A stretch of DNA of 64,000 bases from Bacteroidales bacterium (GCA_024693285.1 JAILLE010000047.1:1-64000); one strand, 5' to 3'. Shown: positions 11,426 through 20,863, counted from the first letter of the stretch. Program-made: numbers and translations. Notes: generated by a model from the sequence alone, not told the origin.

Positions 11426-14400
11426 ATGCGACCTATAAGATCTTCTTTCGTTCTAGCTCTCACTGCGGTAGTAATGTGTTTTGCCGCTTGCCAGAAGACT
11501 CCTGAACCGGAACTCTCGGTTTCCAAAAATGAGTTTTCCCTGGACGCCAGAGGCGGTTATATCAGTGTGAGCGTCACCACAAACGTGAAAGTGAGTGTCA
11601 ATATCCAAGGTAGCTGGATTACCCAGGACGGCTCATCAGACGGAGGAAGCGGGACATATGGTTTCAAAGTCGATTTCAATGAGGGATACGACAGCAGGAC
11701 TGGAAGCATCACCTTTTCCAACTCAGAAAGCGGTGTGTCTCAGATTGTCTCAGTGACCCAGGCACAGCAGGATGTCATAATCCCTGGAAGTAATGAATAT
11801 AGCTTATTTTACGAGGCCCAGACATTCAGCTTGCCGGTCTCTTCGAACGTAGACTTCACAGTTTCAGTGGATGGTGGAGACTGGATCAAGAGCCTTGGGA
11901 CAAGAGGCCTTAGCAAAAAAGAACTCCAGTTCTCAATCGCTGAGAATGCTGGCAAAGAACCCCGCGAGGCTACTATCACCGTCACCGCCGGAGCCCTGAA
12001 GCAGATCATCAAAGTCGAGCAGCTCGCCACAACACACAGGCCAGAAACAAAAGAGCAATGGGTTGAATCAGTCAATCTCAACAAAGACATCAGCAATGAG
12101 AAGGCCGAGGTGTTCAAACAACTTGATGAAGAAGGCATTACTGATGTGAATGAAATGGCGGATGCCCTAGCCGAGATCGATGGCGTGATAGACGTGGTGC
12201 CAAACTCAGATGGATCAATTATTTCCATAATGCAACGGGACTCGATCTGGATGGACATATACCTGGACACGCCTCAAATCAACTCCATATCCGTTTCCAA
12301 CACCCCCGAAGCTAATCCTTTGTTACTATCCAAGCTGGAGAATCCGACGCGAGGATCCAGTATCACTCCGTTGACCAGAGCATCCGATAACAACACTATC
12401 ATCAAAAAAGAAGGGAAGGCTCTTATCTTATCCCCTTTCCAATGGGAACTCAAATATCCCACCGAAGATTGGGCAGATATTCTCTCAGAACATTTTAGCA
12501 GTGTATTGCTTCTTCAGAACCCTACGGAGTCGACAGGATCCGCATCCATCGATTATTTCAAAGGAGATGTGCTGGATGATTACGACTTCATTATTATCGC
12601 CACGCATGGAGGCTTTGCCATTTATCAAAAACCCGTTTTGGGTGGAGAAAAGACAGTGGAAATAAACACCTTGGTCTCTGGAACCTTATATAGTGAGGAA
12701 AAGGCGGAGGAACTTAGTAAGAGTAACTTTATGGTACGCACCGGGTCGTCGAGAAACACCAAGAACACCTATTTCGCGATGACTCCTAACTATTTGGATC
12801 ACTCTTCGTTTAATAATACAGCCGTGATACTTGCCGCTTGTTCTTCAGCAAAAACACGCACGATGGTTGATAAATTCAGAGACAAAGGCGCTTCATTTGT
12901 CTCTGGATTTGAACATGTGACAAACACTTGGGTATGTGAGCAGTATATCGACAATATGCTGTTGTTCCTCTCCAACTCTTTGTCATATAAAGACGCTCAT
13001 GACCTCTCCGCCAAATCAAATTTGGCAAAGAAAGTCACGGATCTATGTATGACGAACTTTAGCGAAATAAGCGATGATAAGACAGAAGTGTCATATTATG
13101 ATTTAAGTAATGTAACGTCAATATTCCCTGAGACATCAAAAAAAGAATTCTATTTCTCCGATCCCCACCCTGTGCTGAAAGCGCCTGACAAGAATAATCC
13201 TAATTTCAGCTGGACATGCTCTTTATCTCCTTGCCTCTCATTCTGGACATATCTTTACGACTTCTATAAAGATCCTGATTCCGGGGAAGAGCTTTCCTAT
13301 ACAAACTACTTCGAATGCGAGTATTCTGTAGCATATAGTCTATACATCGATGGGAAAGAAGTCAAACGCACCACTGATAAATCAGCATTTATAAATAATC
13401 TGGCGGTTGGATCCCACAAAGCATACGTTGTGGCTGAGTTTATCATGGATCCGGAATTTGCCGTCAAATACCCAAGCAAGGATGTGTCTTATAAGAGCAA
13501 CGAAGTGTCGTTTAACATTGAGGGTGAGGCGAAATTCGTGAAAATGGCGACCGGGGACGCCTTGGTGATCACATCCAACAATGCTGTTGTTCCATTCGTC
13601 TCAGAGTCAAACTGGAAACCTGTGGTATCCCAGATAGGGGTAGTGTATTCCACAACAAATAGCGTTCCCACTATCAATTCTTCAGATTGCTTAACTAAGA
13701 CGACAGGAGAAACCAGTTTAGGGGCTTCCTCCGTACAACTGACAGGACTCAATCCAAAGACCTTGTATTATTGCAGAGCTTATATCCTCCTTCAATCAGG
13801 GGATGTATTCTATGGCAGTGTGACCAAATTTACCACGACGGAGGAGGTGAAAAAGCCCGCGATCTCGGTGGACATGACATCGCTTGTTTTCGCTGACACA
13901 AAGGTGGGAGAGAAATCAACCGCGTCGTTTGTCATTACCAATACCGGTTCAGCCAATTTGACTGTGAGCCTGAGCGGGGCCGGGGGCGTATATTCAATGG
14001 ACTGGACATCGGGAACCATCAATCCCAACGGAGGCTCGCAAAAAGTCACTGTCACTTTCTCCCCTAATAAAGCCGCCGACTTCACATCATCTATCAAGAT
14101 ATCTTCCAATGCCGGGAGCGATAAAACTATCTCGTTGAGTGGCAAGGGAATAAGTGCGGTGGAGAAGACAGCTAAGATAGAAGTCTCCAAGACAGAGTTG
14201 AAGTTCGAAGACAAGAAGCAGGGTGAAAGCGCCACCCTCTCCTTCACAATCAGAAACACTGGCACAGCCGACCTTAAGGTCGCCGTGAGTGATCCCGGAG
14301 CTCCATTCTCCGTAAGCTGGAAGGAGAAGACCATCGCCCCGAACGGACGCGAGACCCTCTCCGTTGTGTTCGCCCCCAACAAAGTCGCCGACTTCAATGC

Positions 14401-17065
14401 CAAACTGCAAATCTCATCTAATGCCACAAACGGCACAAAATACCTGACTCTCACCGGAAAGGGAATCATCGACCCCAACACCGGAGGAGATGAGCAGAAG
14501 CCTGTTATCAGTTTCTCTTCAACCAGCCTGACTTTCACGAGTGTCATGGTCGGAGAGACCGGAACCCAGACTATCACGGTGTCGAACACAGGAACCAAGG
14601 CACTTAAAATCAATAAGATAACATGTCCCTCCGGATTCTCTTCCAGTTGGTCATCAAAAACCATAGCGGCTAAAGGCTCAGAGCCTTTGACCATAACATT
14701 CGCACCCACCAGCGCCAAGACATATAGCGGAGACCTGGTAATCGAATCTGATGCCAGTAACGGCACAAACAAGATCATCTTACTCTCCGGTACCGGAACG
14801 GCCAAACCTGAGCCGAAACTCAGTGTCTCGACTACAGACTTGAATTTCGGGAACCAGGTTTGTTTCTCCCAGGAATCCAAAACCATCACGATCACGAATT
14901 CAGGTACAGGAACCCTGAATATCTCGAGCATTACCAAGACAAACAATTACGGTTCCCTATTCACCCTCTCTGGCTGGACCTCGGGTGGAACGATCACTGC
15001 CGGAGCCTCAAAGACTATTACGGTTTCTTTCCAGCCTATTGAACAGAGGACTTATGAGGAGACTCTTACAATTGTGTCCTCAAATGCCACAAACAACAAG
15101 ACCCAGACTATCAGGCTGAGAGGAACCGGAAGCCCCGAGCCAGAGAACCCTGTGTTAAATTTCAGCACCAGCTCCCTGTCATTCGGTGATGTTGAAGTCG
15201 GAGAGAGCCCTACGAAATCATTCACGATCACAAACACAGGAACCACAGTCTTGAATATCTCATCCATCAAGATCGTGGCAAATGACAATACGCAGAATCC
15301 TTCCTATTACTCTATCACGCCGAGCGACGCATGCACGATAGCGGCAAACAAGTCCAAGTCATTCAGCGTCACTTTCTCACCTGATGCAGTCAAGAGCTAT
15401 GGCGCGACTATAAGCATCACATCAAATGCCACGAACGCCACACAAGGTACAAGCATACTGAATATCTCAGGAACTGGCATAAAGGCAACCTCGAAAATTC
15501 TGACCGCCTCTCCGTTGAGCCTCTCATTCGGAATGCAGACTGTAGGCAACAGGACACACAAGAATTTTACTGTCACCAACTCAGGCACAAAGGCCGTGAC
15601 CCTCTATTCCATGGAAGCAACTGATGGATTTATAGTTGACCAAACCTGGGCTGAGGGAAACACTCTCGGATTAGCAGCTGGAGCGAGCAAGACCTTCTCC
15701 GCATATTTCGCTCCAACTCAGACCAAGGCCTACAACGGGCAGTTAGTCATCAAGTCCAACGCTTCAAATGGAGACCTGGTGATTCCTTTGTCCGGAACTG
15801 GAGCTGAGGCTCAAGGGTACATTGAGATCATCTCTGGCCAGACTATGGATTTCGGGAATGTGAATGTCGGCACTTCCGGGTCTCTTTCCGCAAAAATAAG
15901 GAATTCAGGCGAAGCCTCGATGAGAATCCTGAGGATAGACTGCCCGGATGGTTTTTCCGCAACTTGCAATGTGTCATCTGTTTCCGCTGGTTACAACACA
16001 ACAGTGAACGTTTTCTTCACACCCACCTTGGCGAAATCATATTCCGGAACCGTGGTTATCCACACTGACGCCGAGAATGAAACAGCTGAGATTGATGTCT
16101 CCGGTGTCGGTAAGCCTACGATCTCTACTGAGACTTTCGTGGATATGGGAGTCAGCGTTAAGTGGGCCTCAAAGAATGTAGGAGCTTCAAGGCCAGAAGA
16201 TTACGGGCATTATGTCGCCTGGGGAGAGGTCTCCACGAAGACCCAGTACTTGTATAACAATTACAAATGGTATGTCGGGGATGCGGTTTTCTCTGGCGGA
16301 GGATATATAACCAAGTATTGCACCTCTCCGGAACCTTATGGTTATCAAGGATTTTCCAATCCATTAAAGATGCTTGCATATGAGGATGATTATGCCCAGG
16401 CAAAGCTTAAAGGTTTGGCCCGCACTCCAACCAGGAAAGAGTGGGAAGAACTAAAGAAGAATTCCGACTGGGTTTGGACACAAGAGAACGGAATTAACGG
16501 CTATTTAGTCACAAGTAAAATCACCGGCAACTCAATCTTCCTGCCCGCAGGCGGCAGCATCGAATATTCCAACAAAGAGGTTAATGAAGTCGGTTATTAT
16601 TGGACATCAGACCTTAACCACGAGGAATCTTATGCGACCACTTGGGAAATCCGTTCCAACAAGCCATGGTATAGCTATCGCCAAAGATATATAGGCCTGA
16701 ATGTCCGTGCCGTGGAGGACGACACAGCCAAACCAATGATCTACTTTAGCACCGGTAAACTGTCGTTCACTGGCACAAAGATCGGAACCACGGTCAGCAA
16801 GAACATGACTATAAAGAATATAGGCAAGGGTACCCTTACTATTTCCAAGGTTTCGACATCATCGCGTTTCTCGCCTAGTTGGACATCGGCAACAATTGAA
16901 CCAGGTGAATCAAAGACTCTGACGGTTTCTTATACTCCTGTTTATGATCCTAACCTTGTGATTGAGGACGAACTGACATGGGATTCCACGACATTGAATT
17001 TTACCACAAACGCAAGAAATGAGAACTCCTACACTATCTATTTGGAAGGTTACGGAGTTGAATAG
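11426..17065 (+). CDS. Giant surface lipoprotein: BACON, caspase/CHAT-like domain and ASH repeats
   Basis: An 1879-residue protein with a lipoprotein signal (CFAAC, Cys22). Reading along: two BACON-like beta-sandwiches (about 25-195); a caspase/CHAT-like domain (about 325-540) with a possible His394 (IIATHGG) and Cys472 (ILAACSS) dyad and the downstream GASFVSGFEH strand; Fn3-like sandwiches to about 805; seven tandem ASH/DUF1573-type repeats of about 105 residues (813-1570), each opening L-x-F-x-x-x-x-V-G and closing with SGTG-like text; a Fibrobacter-paralogous-type domain (about 1572-1765, VDMGVSVKWASKNVGA); and an eighth ASH repeat at the end. It is probably displayed on the cell surface. 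Clan CD peptidase activity is inferred from the His/Cys spacing only. The gene follows pbpC by 38 bp and may be read from the same promoter or its own. Confidence 0.8.
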   Translation: MRPIRSSFVLALTAVVMCFAACQKTPEPELSVSKNEFSLDARGGYISVSVTTNVKVSVNIQGSWITQDGSSDGGSGTYGFKVDFNEGYDSRTGSITFSNSESGVSQIVSVTQAQQDVIIPGSNEYSLFYEAQTFSLPVSSNVDFTVSVDGGDWIKSLGTRGLSKKELQFSIAENAGKEPREATITVTAGALKQIIKVEQLATTHRPETKEQWVESVNLNKDISNEKAEVFKQLDEEGITDVNEMADALAEIDGVIDVVPNSDGSIISIMQRDSIWMDIYLDTPQINSISVSNTPEANPLLLSKLENPTRGSSITPLTRASDNNTIIKKEGKALILSPFQWELKYPTEDWADILSEHFSSVLLLQNPTESTGSASIDYFKGDVLDDYDFIIIATHGGFAIYQKPVLGGEKTVEINTLVSGTLYSEEKAEELSKSNFMVRTGSSRNTKNTYFAMTPNYLDHSSFNNTAVILAACSSAKTRTMVDKFRDKGASFVSGFEHVTNTWVCEQYIDNMLLFLSNSLSYKDAHDLSAKSNLAKKVTDLCMTNFSEISDDKTEVSYYDLSNVTSIFPETSKKEFYFSDPHPVLKAPDKNNPNFSWTCSLSPCLSFWTYLYDFYKDPDSGEELSYTNYFECEYSVAYSLYIDGKEVKRTTDKSAFINNLAVGSHKAYVVAEFIMDPEFAVKYPSKDVSYKSNEVSFNIEGEAKFVKMATGDALVITSNNAVVPFVSESNWKPVVSQIGVVYSTTNSVPTINSSDCLTKTTGETSLGASSVQLTGLNPKTLYYCRAYILLQSGDVFYGSVTKFTTTEEVKKPAISVDMTSLVFADTKVGEKSTASFVITNTGSANLTVSLSGAGGVYSMDWTSGTINPNGGSQKVTVTFSPNKAADFTSSIKISSNAGSDKTISLSGKGISAVEKTAKIEVSKTELKFEDKKQGESATLSFTIRNTGTADLKVAVSDPGAPFSVSWKEKTIAPNGRETLSVVFAPNKVADFNAKLQISSNATNGTKYLTLTGKGIIDPNTGGDEQKPVISFSSTSLTFTSVMVGETGTQTITVSNTGTKALKINKITCPSGFSSSWSSKTIAAKGSEPLTITFAPTSAKTYSGDLVIESDASNGTNKIILLSGTGTAKPEPKLSVSTTDLNFGNQVCFSQESKTITITNSGTGTLNISSITKTNNYGSLFTLSGWTSGGTITAGASKTITVSFQPIEQRTYEETLTIVSSNATNNKTQTIRLRGTGSPEPENPVLNFSTSSLSFGDVEVGESPTKSFTITNTGTTVLNISSIKIVANDNTQNPSYYSITPSDACTIAANKSKSFSVTFSPDAVKSYGATISITSNATNATQGTSILNISGTGIKATSKILTASPLSLSFGMQTVGNRTHKNFTVTNSGTKAVTLYSMEATDGFIVDQTWAEGNTLGLAAGASKTFSAYFAPTQTKAYNGQLVIKSNASNGDLVIPLSGTGAEAQGYIEIISGQTMDFGNVNVGTSGSLSAKIRNSGEASMRILRIDCPDGFSATCNVSSVSAGYNTTVNVFFTPTLAKSYSGTVVIHTDAENETAEIDVSGVGKPTISTETFVDMGVSVKWASKNVGASRPEDYGHYVAWGEVSTKTQYLYNNYKWYVGDAVFSGGGYITKYCTSPEPYGYQGFSNPLKMLAYEDDYAQAKLKGLARTPTRKEWEELKKNSDWVWTQENGINGYLVTSKITGNSIFLPAGGSIEYSNKEVNEVGYYWTSDLNHEESYATTWEIRSNKPWYSYRQRYIGLNVRAVEDDTAKPMIYFSTGKLSFTGTKIGTTVSKNMTIKNIGKGTLTISKVSTSSRFSPSWTSATIEPGESKTLTVSYTPVYDPNLVIEDELTWDSTTLNFTTNARNENSYTIYLEGYGVE

Positions 17066-17079
17066 CCTAACTGGCATCT

Positions 17080-17110
17080 TTTGTGTTTGTCAAACAAATA
17101 ATTATATTTG
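17080..17110 (+). promoter_or_regulatory. Promoter of the M48 protease gene
   Basis: TTTG (17080-17083), 19-bp spacer, TATATTTG (17103-17110); consensus Bacteroidota promoter 31 bp before the ATG. Confidence 0.7.
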
Positions 17111-17141
17111 CTGAAACGGAAAAACAGAAAGAATCACTGAT

Positions 17142-17948
17142 ATGAAAAAGATTTTGTCATTGCTGGCTTCAGCCATGCTTTTGGTATCTTGTGGCGAGTA
17201 TTTCAACCCCATGTATCTTCTTTCCAGTGGGGCCAAGATCGCCCAAGCAGCTTCTGTCACTGACGAGCAAATGAAGGCTTATGTCAGTCAGTACGTCGCC
17301 CAGCTTGACGCTCAGAGCCCTGTCCTGCCCGAGAGCAACGCCTATGTCAAAAGGGTGCGTAACCTCACCAAGGGTATCACCGAGGTTGATGGCACTCCCC
17401 TTAATTTCAAGGTCTACCAGACCAACGACGTCAACGCTTTCGCATGCGCTGACGGAAGCGTCAGGATCTACACCGGGCTTCTAGACAGGATGACAGATGA
17501 CGAGGTCCTAGGAGTGGTTGGCCATGAGATCGGCCATGTGGCTTTGAAACATTCTTTGAAGCAGTACAAGGCTGCTCTTAGGAACTCCGCGATCAGGGAC
17601 GCCGTGGTGTCGACAGGAGGTACGATCGCTGTCCTGACGGCTTCCCAGCTCGGTGACCTTGGAGAGGCTCTAATGAGCGCCAAATTCTCAAGGAAACAAG
17701 AGGCTCAGGCTGACGATTATGGCTACGACTTCCTGGTCGCCCACAAAAGGAACCCTTGGGCTATGGCCATGTCTTTCGAGAAACTGTTGAGCCTTTCCAA
17801 TGGCGGAGCCTCCGCGGGAACGCAGGCCGCGTCGTCCAGCTCAGCTGTCTCGGAGATATTCTCAGATCACCCGTCAACAGAGAGGCGTATCCAGACTATG
17901 GCCCAACGCGCCACTAATGACGGTTATAAGCGTCCGGCGAAGAAATAG
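17142..17948 (+). CDS. M48 family metalloprotease lipoprotein
   Basis: A 268-residue protein with lipoprotein signal MKKILSLLASAMLLVSCG (Cys17). The zinc motif is HEIGH at residues 128-132 and the third ligand is Glu187 in EAQADDYGYDFL. The size and the single soluble peptidase domain match the periplasmic LoiP/BepA-type M48 proteases, which remove misfolded envelope proteins. It lacks the TPR tail of BepA, so LoiP-like is the closer description. It has its own promoter, and a terminator lies just past the stop, so it appears monocistronic. Confidence 0.92.
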   Translation: MKKILSLLASAMLLVSCGEYFNPMYLLSSGAKIAQAASVTDEQMKAYVSQYVAQLDAQSPVLPESNAYVKRVRNLTKGITEVDGTPLNFKVYQTNDVNAFACADGSVRIYTGLLDRMTDDEVLGVVGHEIGHVALKHSLKQYKAALRNSAIRDAVVSTGGTIAVLTASQLGDLGEALMSAKFSRKQEAQADDYGYDFLVAHKRNPWAMAMSFEKLLSLSNGGASAGTQAASSSSAVSEIFSDHPSTERRIQTMAQRATNDGYKRPAKK

Positions 17949-17953
17949 GACGA

Positions 17954-18307
17954 CTACTCCAAGATTTGATCGGGGACGATGGCGACATCGCCCCCTAGTT
18001 TTTTTGGTTCTTGATCATTCGGTTGATTAGGGGCGGCAATATCTCCCTGCAAGACCTCCAAATCCCCGTCATGTGGATGGCAAGAAGTGAATGTCACAGG
18101 CGCGAGAGCGGCAAGTCCCATGGATAAGCCTACCACTTTCACCACTTTACCAAGTCTTTTGCGGGCGGCCAACTGGCTCTCAAGATAAGCGACCTCAGCC
18201 TCACATTTAGGGCAGGTTCCGGCACAGGAACCTTTGTGGCGGCATTCTGAGGTGACGAACTCAATGTCGTTTTCCATAGCGATCCGGCGACGGATCTCCT
18301 TAAGCAT
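17954..18307 (-). CDS. Small four-cysteine membrane protein coupled to a radical SAM gene
   Basis: A 117-residue protein read from the ATG at 18307, which overlaps the last codons of the radical SAM gene by 8 nt; an in-frame ATG at 18334 exists but lies inside that gene. It has three parts: a charged N-terminal region with Cys22-x5-Cys28-x3-Cys32-x2-Cys35 (ECRHKGSCAGTCPKCEAE), suited to binding a metal or Fe-S cluster; one membrane helix (about 54-75) ending in Cys76; and an acidic tail holding two similar motifs, LQGDIAAP and LGGDVAIVP. I do not recognise a named family. The overlap implies translational coupling to the radical SAM enzyme, of which it could be a substrate, partner or anchor. 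A terminator for the opposing M48 gene overlaps its 3' codons. Confidence 0.7.
   Translation of the reverse strand: MLKEIRRRIAMENDIEFVTSECRHKGSCAGTCPKCEAEVAYLESQLAARKRLGKVVKVVGLSMGLAALAPVTFTSCHPHDGDLEVLQGDIAAPNQPNDQEPKKLGGDVAIVPDQILE
17972..18005 (+). terminator. Terminator of the M48 gene, inside the opposing coding region
   Basis: GGGG-A-CGATG (17972-17981) pairs with CATCG-CCCC (17986-17994) around GCGA, with one bulged A, and is followed by seven T at 17999-18005. It lies 23 bp past the M48 stop, antisense to the C-terminal codons of the convergent small gene. Confidence 0.7.
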
Positions 18308-18941
18308 TTTGCAAATTTCTTTTCCTCTTTGCATAGTCTATATCATATTCAAATTTATCAATCCTATCAAAACCAAGAGCAATCACTTCGGACTCACTTC
18401 TGGCCACATCCTCCGGAGAGTTGTACCCATGAATCAACGGAATCCTGATTACACATCTCCCGGCCAAGCCACGTTCAGCTAAAGTCCGCAAGTTGCCAAT
18501 GACCTGTGAATTGTCTTTACCTGTGTAGCTCTTATAGATGTCCGGATTCATATCCTTGATATCAATCAGATACTCATCGGTCACGGGGATGATGGTCTCA
18601 AGAAAAGATGTCGGAACATTCAGCGAGGTCTCAAGATTAATCTTCCATTGATCTCCGCAGACGCTCCGAAACTCCTTGATAAACTGATGATTCAGAAGAG
18701 GTTCCCCTCCCCCGAATGTTACACCTCCCCCCGTCGCCAAAAAATACAGCTCATCCTTGCGCAACTCCATATAAAGTTCCTCCGGAGTATATTCCTTAAA
18801 CGGATACGAAGCCGAAAGAGTCTGAGGATTAAGGCAATAATCGCAGGCAAGCGGACATAACATGAAGGCTACAAGTGAAGTAACTCCTTTGCCGTCGACC
18901 CCGATCCGCAGTCTGGATATTGCTGATATTTTGGCTTTCAT
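18300..18941 (-). CDS. Single-domain radical SAM protein (PFL-activase-like)
   Basis: A 213-residue protein with the radical SAM cluster motif Cys29-x3-Cys33-x2-Cys36 (CPLACDYC), GGGVTFGGGEPLL (GGE at 78-80) and a compact partial TIM barrel. It resembles activating enzymes of glycyl-radical proteins and NrdG-type proteins. There is no SPASM or second cluster domain, so it is not a sulfatase-maturing anSME. No glycyl-radical enzyme is in the window. Its stop codon overlaps the start of a Cys-rich membrane peptide, the only obvious partner. The gene lies 58 bp behind the ThuA-like gene and may be the tail of that unit. Substrate unknown. Confidence 0.85.
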   Translation of the reverse strand: MKAKISAISRLRIGVDGKGVTSLVAFMLCPLACDYCLNPQTLSASYPFKEYTPEELYMELRKDELYFLATGGGVTFGGGEPLLNHQFIKEFRSVCGDQWKINLETSLNVPTSFLETIIPVTDEYLIDIKDMNPDIYKSYTGKDNSQVIGNLRTLAERGLAGRCVIRIPLIHGYNSPEDVARSESEVIALGFDRIDKFEYDIDYAKRKRNLQNA

Positions 18942-18999
18942 CTATTATATAAACACCGAAATCCGCAAATCTTGCGCGGAAGGCACGAAAAAAAATGAT

Positions 19000-19911
19000 T
19001 TAATGCTGTTTATAGTCCTTGCGTAGAGAAATTGACGTCTCCGTCGGGAAATCAGCAGGGACCTTTTGAGTGACACTTCCCGTAGCGCACCACTCGGCAC
19101 CTCTAAGCAGAAGCGTCTGGAAACCAGCACATTGCATGGCGGGATTATCCTCCAAAGTGTCACCGCAATGGCCTAACATAATATGGAATATCCTTCCTTT
19201 ACCATATTCCACGGTGAAGACCAAAGGTTCCTCACGACCCGATCCCCCCTTCTCTGTAGGTGAATATGCCGTGTAAAGGAGATCCTTGATGTCTCCAGGA
19301 CCTCTCATCCTGTCATAAAGCTCGTCAGTGGCATGCTTCCAGCGCTCCGGAAGGCCATCGATAATAGGGTGCGAGGTGACTCTCTGGTTCATGATATATT
19401 CATGCCTGGCACCATGCGAACCACCTGAACCGGCAGAAGTGTCCTTTACGAGAGCCCCATCCTTCCAGTAGACATAAGGTCCCGAATTCTCGTCCCTTCC
19501 GCCCCAGCCTCCAAGGGCAATTATATGGTTGTAATCATCCCAGTCGGTGAAAGCGTTATCCGCCGCATGATAAACCACCACACCGCCACCGTTCTTGACA
19601 TATTCCAAGAAGGCGGTGTTCATCTTCTCCGGCCATGGGTCTCCATTATAGTCGAGGAACACGAACGCGTACTTGCTGAAATCCACATCGAAAGAAGACA
19701 TGTCTTCTCCTGCCGCGGGAGACACCGCGATATCCACTTTGAATAGTCTTGAATTCTCAAGAACCATCTTTATCGCCTTGTGGCTGACCGGCCAGTTATG
19801 GTTGTTCTGCCCAGTGATGATGACGCCTTGAATCGGTTTCCGGGCGCAAGCGGAACATAGCGTGACCAAGAAAAGAATGGTCAAAACGAAAAGACTGTGA
19901 AGTATTCTCAT
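19000..19911 (-). CDS. ThuA-like domain protein, secreted
   Basis: A 303-residue protein with an N-terminal signal (MRILHSLFVLTILFLVTLCSAC), probably a lipoprotein though the lipobox is imperfect. The rest matches the ThuA/trehalose-utilisation fold, a class I glutamine-amidotransferase-like domain: VIITGQNNHNW, VFLDYNGDPW, GGGVVVYHAADNAF, ARHEY, HPIIDGLPERW and GKGRIFHIMLGHCGDT. Members occur in sugar and glycan utilisation clusters of Bacteroidota, but their catalytic role is poorly defined. It is 24 bp downstream of the EamA transporter and probably in the same operon as the sulfatase and GH39. Confidence 0.88.
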   Translation of the reverse strand: MRILHSLFVLTILFLVTLCSACARKPIQGVIITGQNNHNWPVSHKAIKMVLENSRLFKVDIAVSPAAGEDMSSFDVDFSKYAFVFLDYNGDPWPEKMNTAFLEYVKNGGGVVVYHAADNAFTDWDDYNHIIALGGWGGRDENSGPYVYWKDGALVKDTSAGSGGSHGARHEYIMNQRVTSHPIIDGLPERWKHATDELYDRMRGPGDIKDLLYTAYSPTEKGGSGREEPLVFTVEYGKGRIFHIMLGHCGDTLEDNPAMQCAGFQTLLLRGAEWCATGSVTQKVPADFPTETSISLRKDYKQH

Positions 19912-19935
19912 ATCACTAAAATAACATTATTACTC

Positions 19936-20862
19936 TCATCTGGGTTGCCCGGCCGCACGGGAGCGGCTTACCAGGACAACTCCGCCAACGACCAGACACA
20001 TAGCCAAGATCTTCTGCCAAGTCAGTGAATCCATCCCCACACTGATGCTGATTATGGTCGCGATAATCGGCTGAAGGTAGGAATACATGCTCACCAGAGT
20101 CGGACGTAAATATTTCTGTCCCAGCGGAATAAGGAAATATGCCACAAATGTGGCGAAGAAGATGAGATACGCGATTTCCCAACGTACGGCATTTGGTATG
20201 GTCAAAAAATCAGTAGTCACAACGTTTTTCCCGAACACCAGCAGAGAGAGGATCAAGGCGAAAAGGAACATCCACTTCATAAACGTGATGACGCTGTACT
20301 TCGAGATCAACGGGCGGAAAAAACCCAGATACAGGGAGAAACTCAAACTATTCAAAAGAAGGAGAGCGATTCCAAGAGGCGATGAGGCTGAACCTCCATC
20401 CGCATGAACGGAGTTGAATATCAGGAATAATATTCCAGCGAAACTGGTCGCGACTCCCCACGCCTTTTTCCCGGTGATAGGCTCTTTCAGAAAAAAGTAG
20501 GCGAAAAACATCGTGAAAATAGGTCCCAGGGTTCCCATTATGGCCGTGTCAATCGAACTGGACATAGTAATCGCCAGCAGGAAAGTGAACTGGGGAACAA
20601 ACAATCCCACAAAAGAAGCCGCGGCGATTCTCAAGTAATCCCCTTTCTCAACCTTTTCCTTAGGTGTGAACAGCGAGATAAGCCAGAACAGGGAGCAGGC
20701 CCCGAGCGCGCGCAAGGTGAAAAGCACACCTGGCGAGACCACGTCAGAGTTGGCTATATCCTTGCAAAATACGATGTTAAGCCCGAATATGACATAGGCT
20801 GCCCCGACTGACAGATGGCCAGCCAACGCGTCTTTGTTCATCTTGGTTGTTTCCTTTCCCAT
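19936..20862 (-). CDS. EamA-family (DMT) transporter
   Basis: About 308 residues from the ATG at 20862, one base after the sulfatase stop codon; longer readings run into the sulfatase gene and are not credible. An ATG at 20841 is an alternative. Ten predicted membrane helices form two EamA repeats (from AAYVIFGLNIVFCKDIA, and from LLNSLSFSLYLGFFRPLI), with the conserved PIF/FFAYFFLKEPIT and YSYLQPIIATI stretches. These inner-membrane carriers move small metabolites; the substrate is unknown. Its place between sulfatase and ThuA suggests a role with the glycan enzymes, perhaps moving a sugar product. Confidence 0.88.
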   Translation of the reverse strand: MGKETTKMNKDALAGHLSVGAAYVIFGLNIVFCKDIANSDVVSPGVLFTLRALGACSLFWLISLFTPKEKVEKGDYLRIAAASFVGLFVPQFTFLLAITMSSSIDTAIMGTLGPIFTMFFAYFFLKEPITGKKAWGVATSFAGILFLIFNSVHADGGSASSPLGIALLLLNSLSFSLYLGFFRPLISKYSVITFMKWMFLFALILSLLVFGKNVVTTDFLTIPNAVRWEIAYLIFFATFVAYFLIPLGQKYLRPTLVSMYSYLQPIIATIISISVGMDSLTWQKILAMCLVVGGVVLVSRSRAAGQPR

Positions 20863-20863
20863 A

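Noticed and set aside
13810..14946. Open frame of about 378 codons antisense to the ASH repeats
   Set aside because: Its hydrophobic repeats simply mirror the tandem ASH units on the plus strand; no start signal or family match.
18300..18941. Radical SAM gene as the maturase (anSME) of the nearby Ser-type sulfatase
   Set aside because: Too short and without the SPASM domain with extra Cys motifs that anSME needs.
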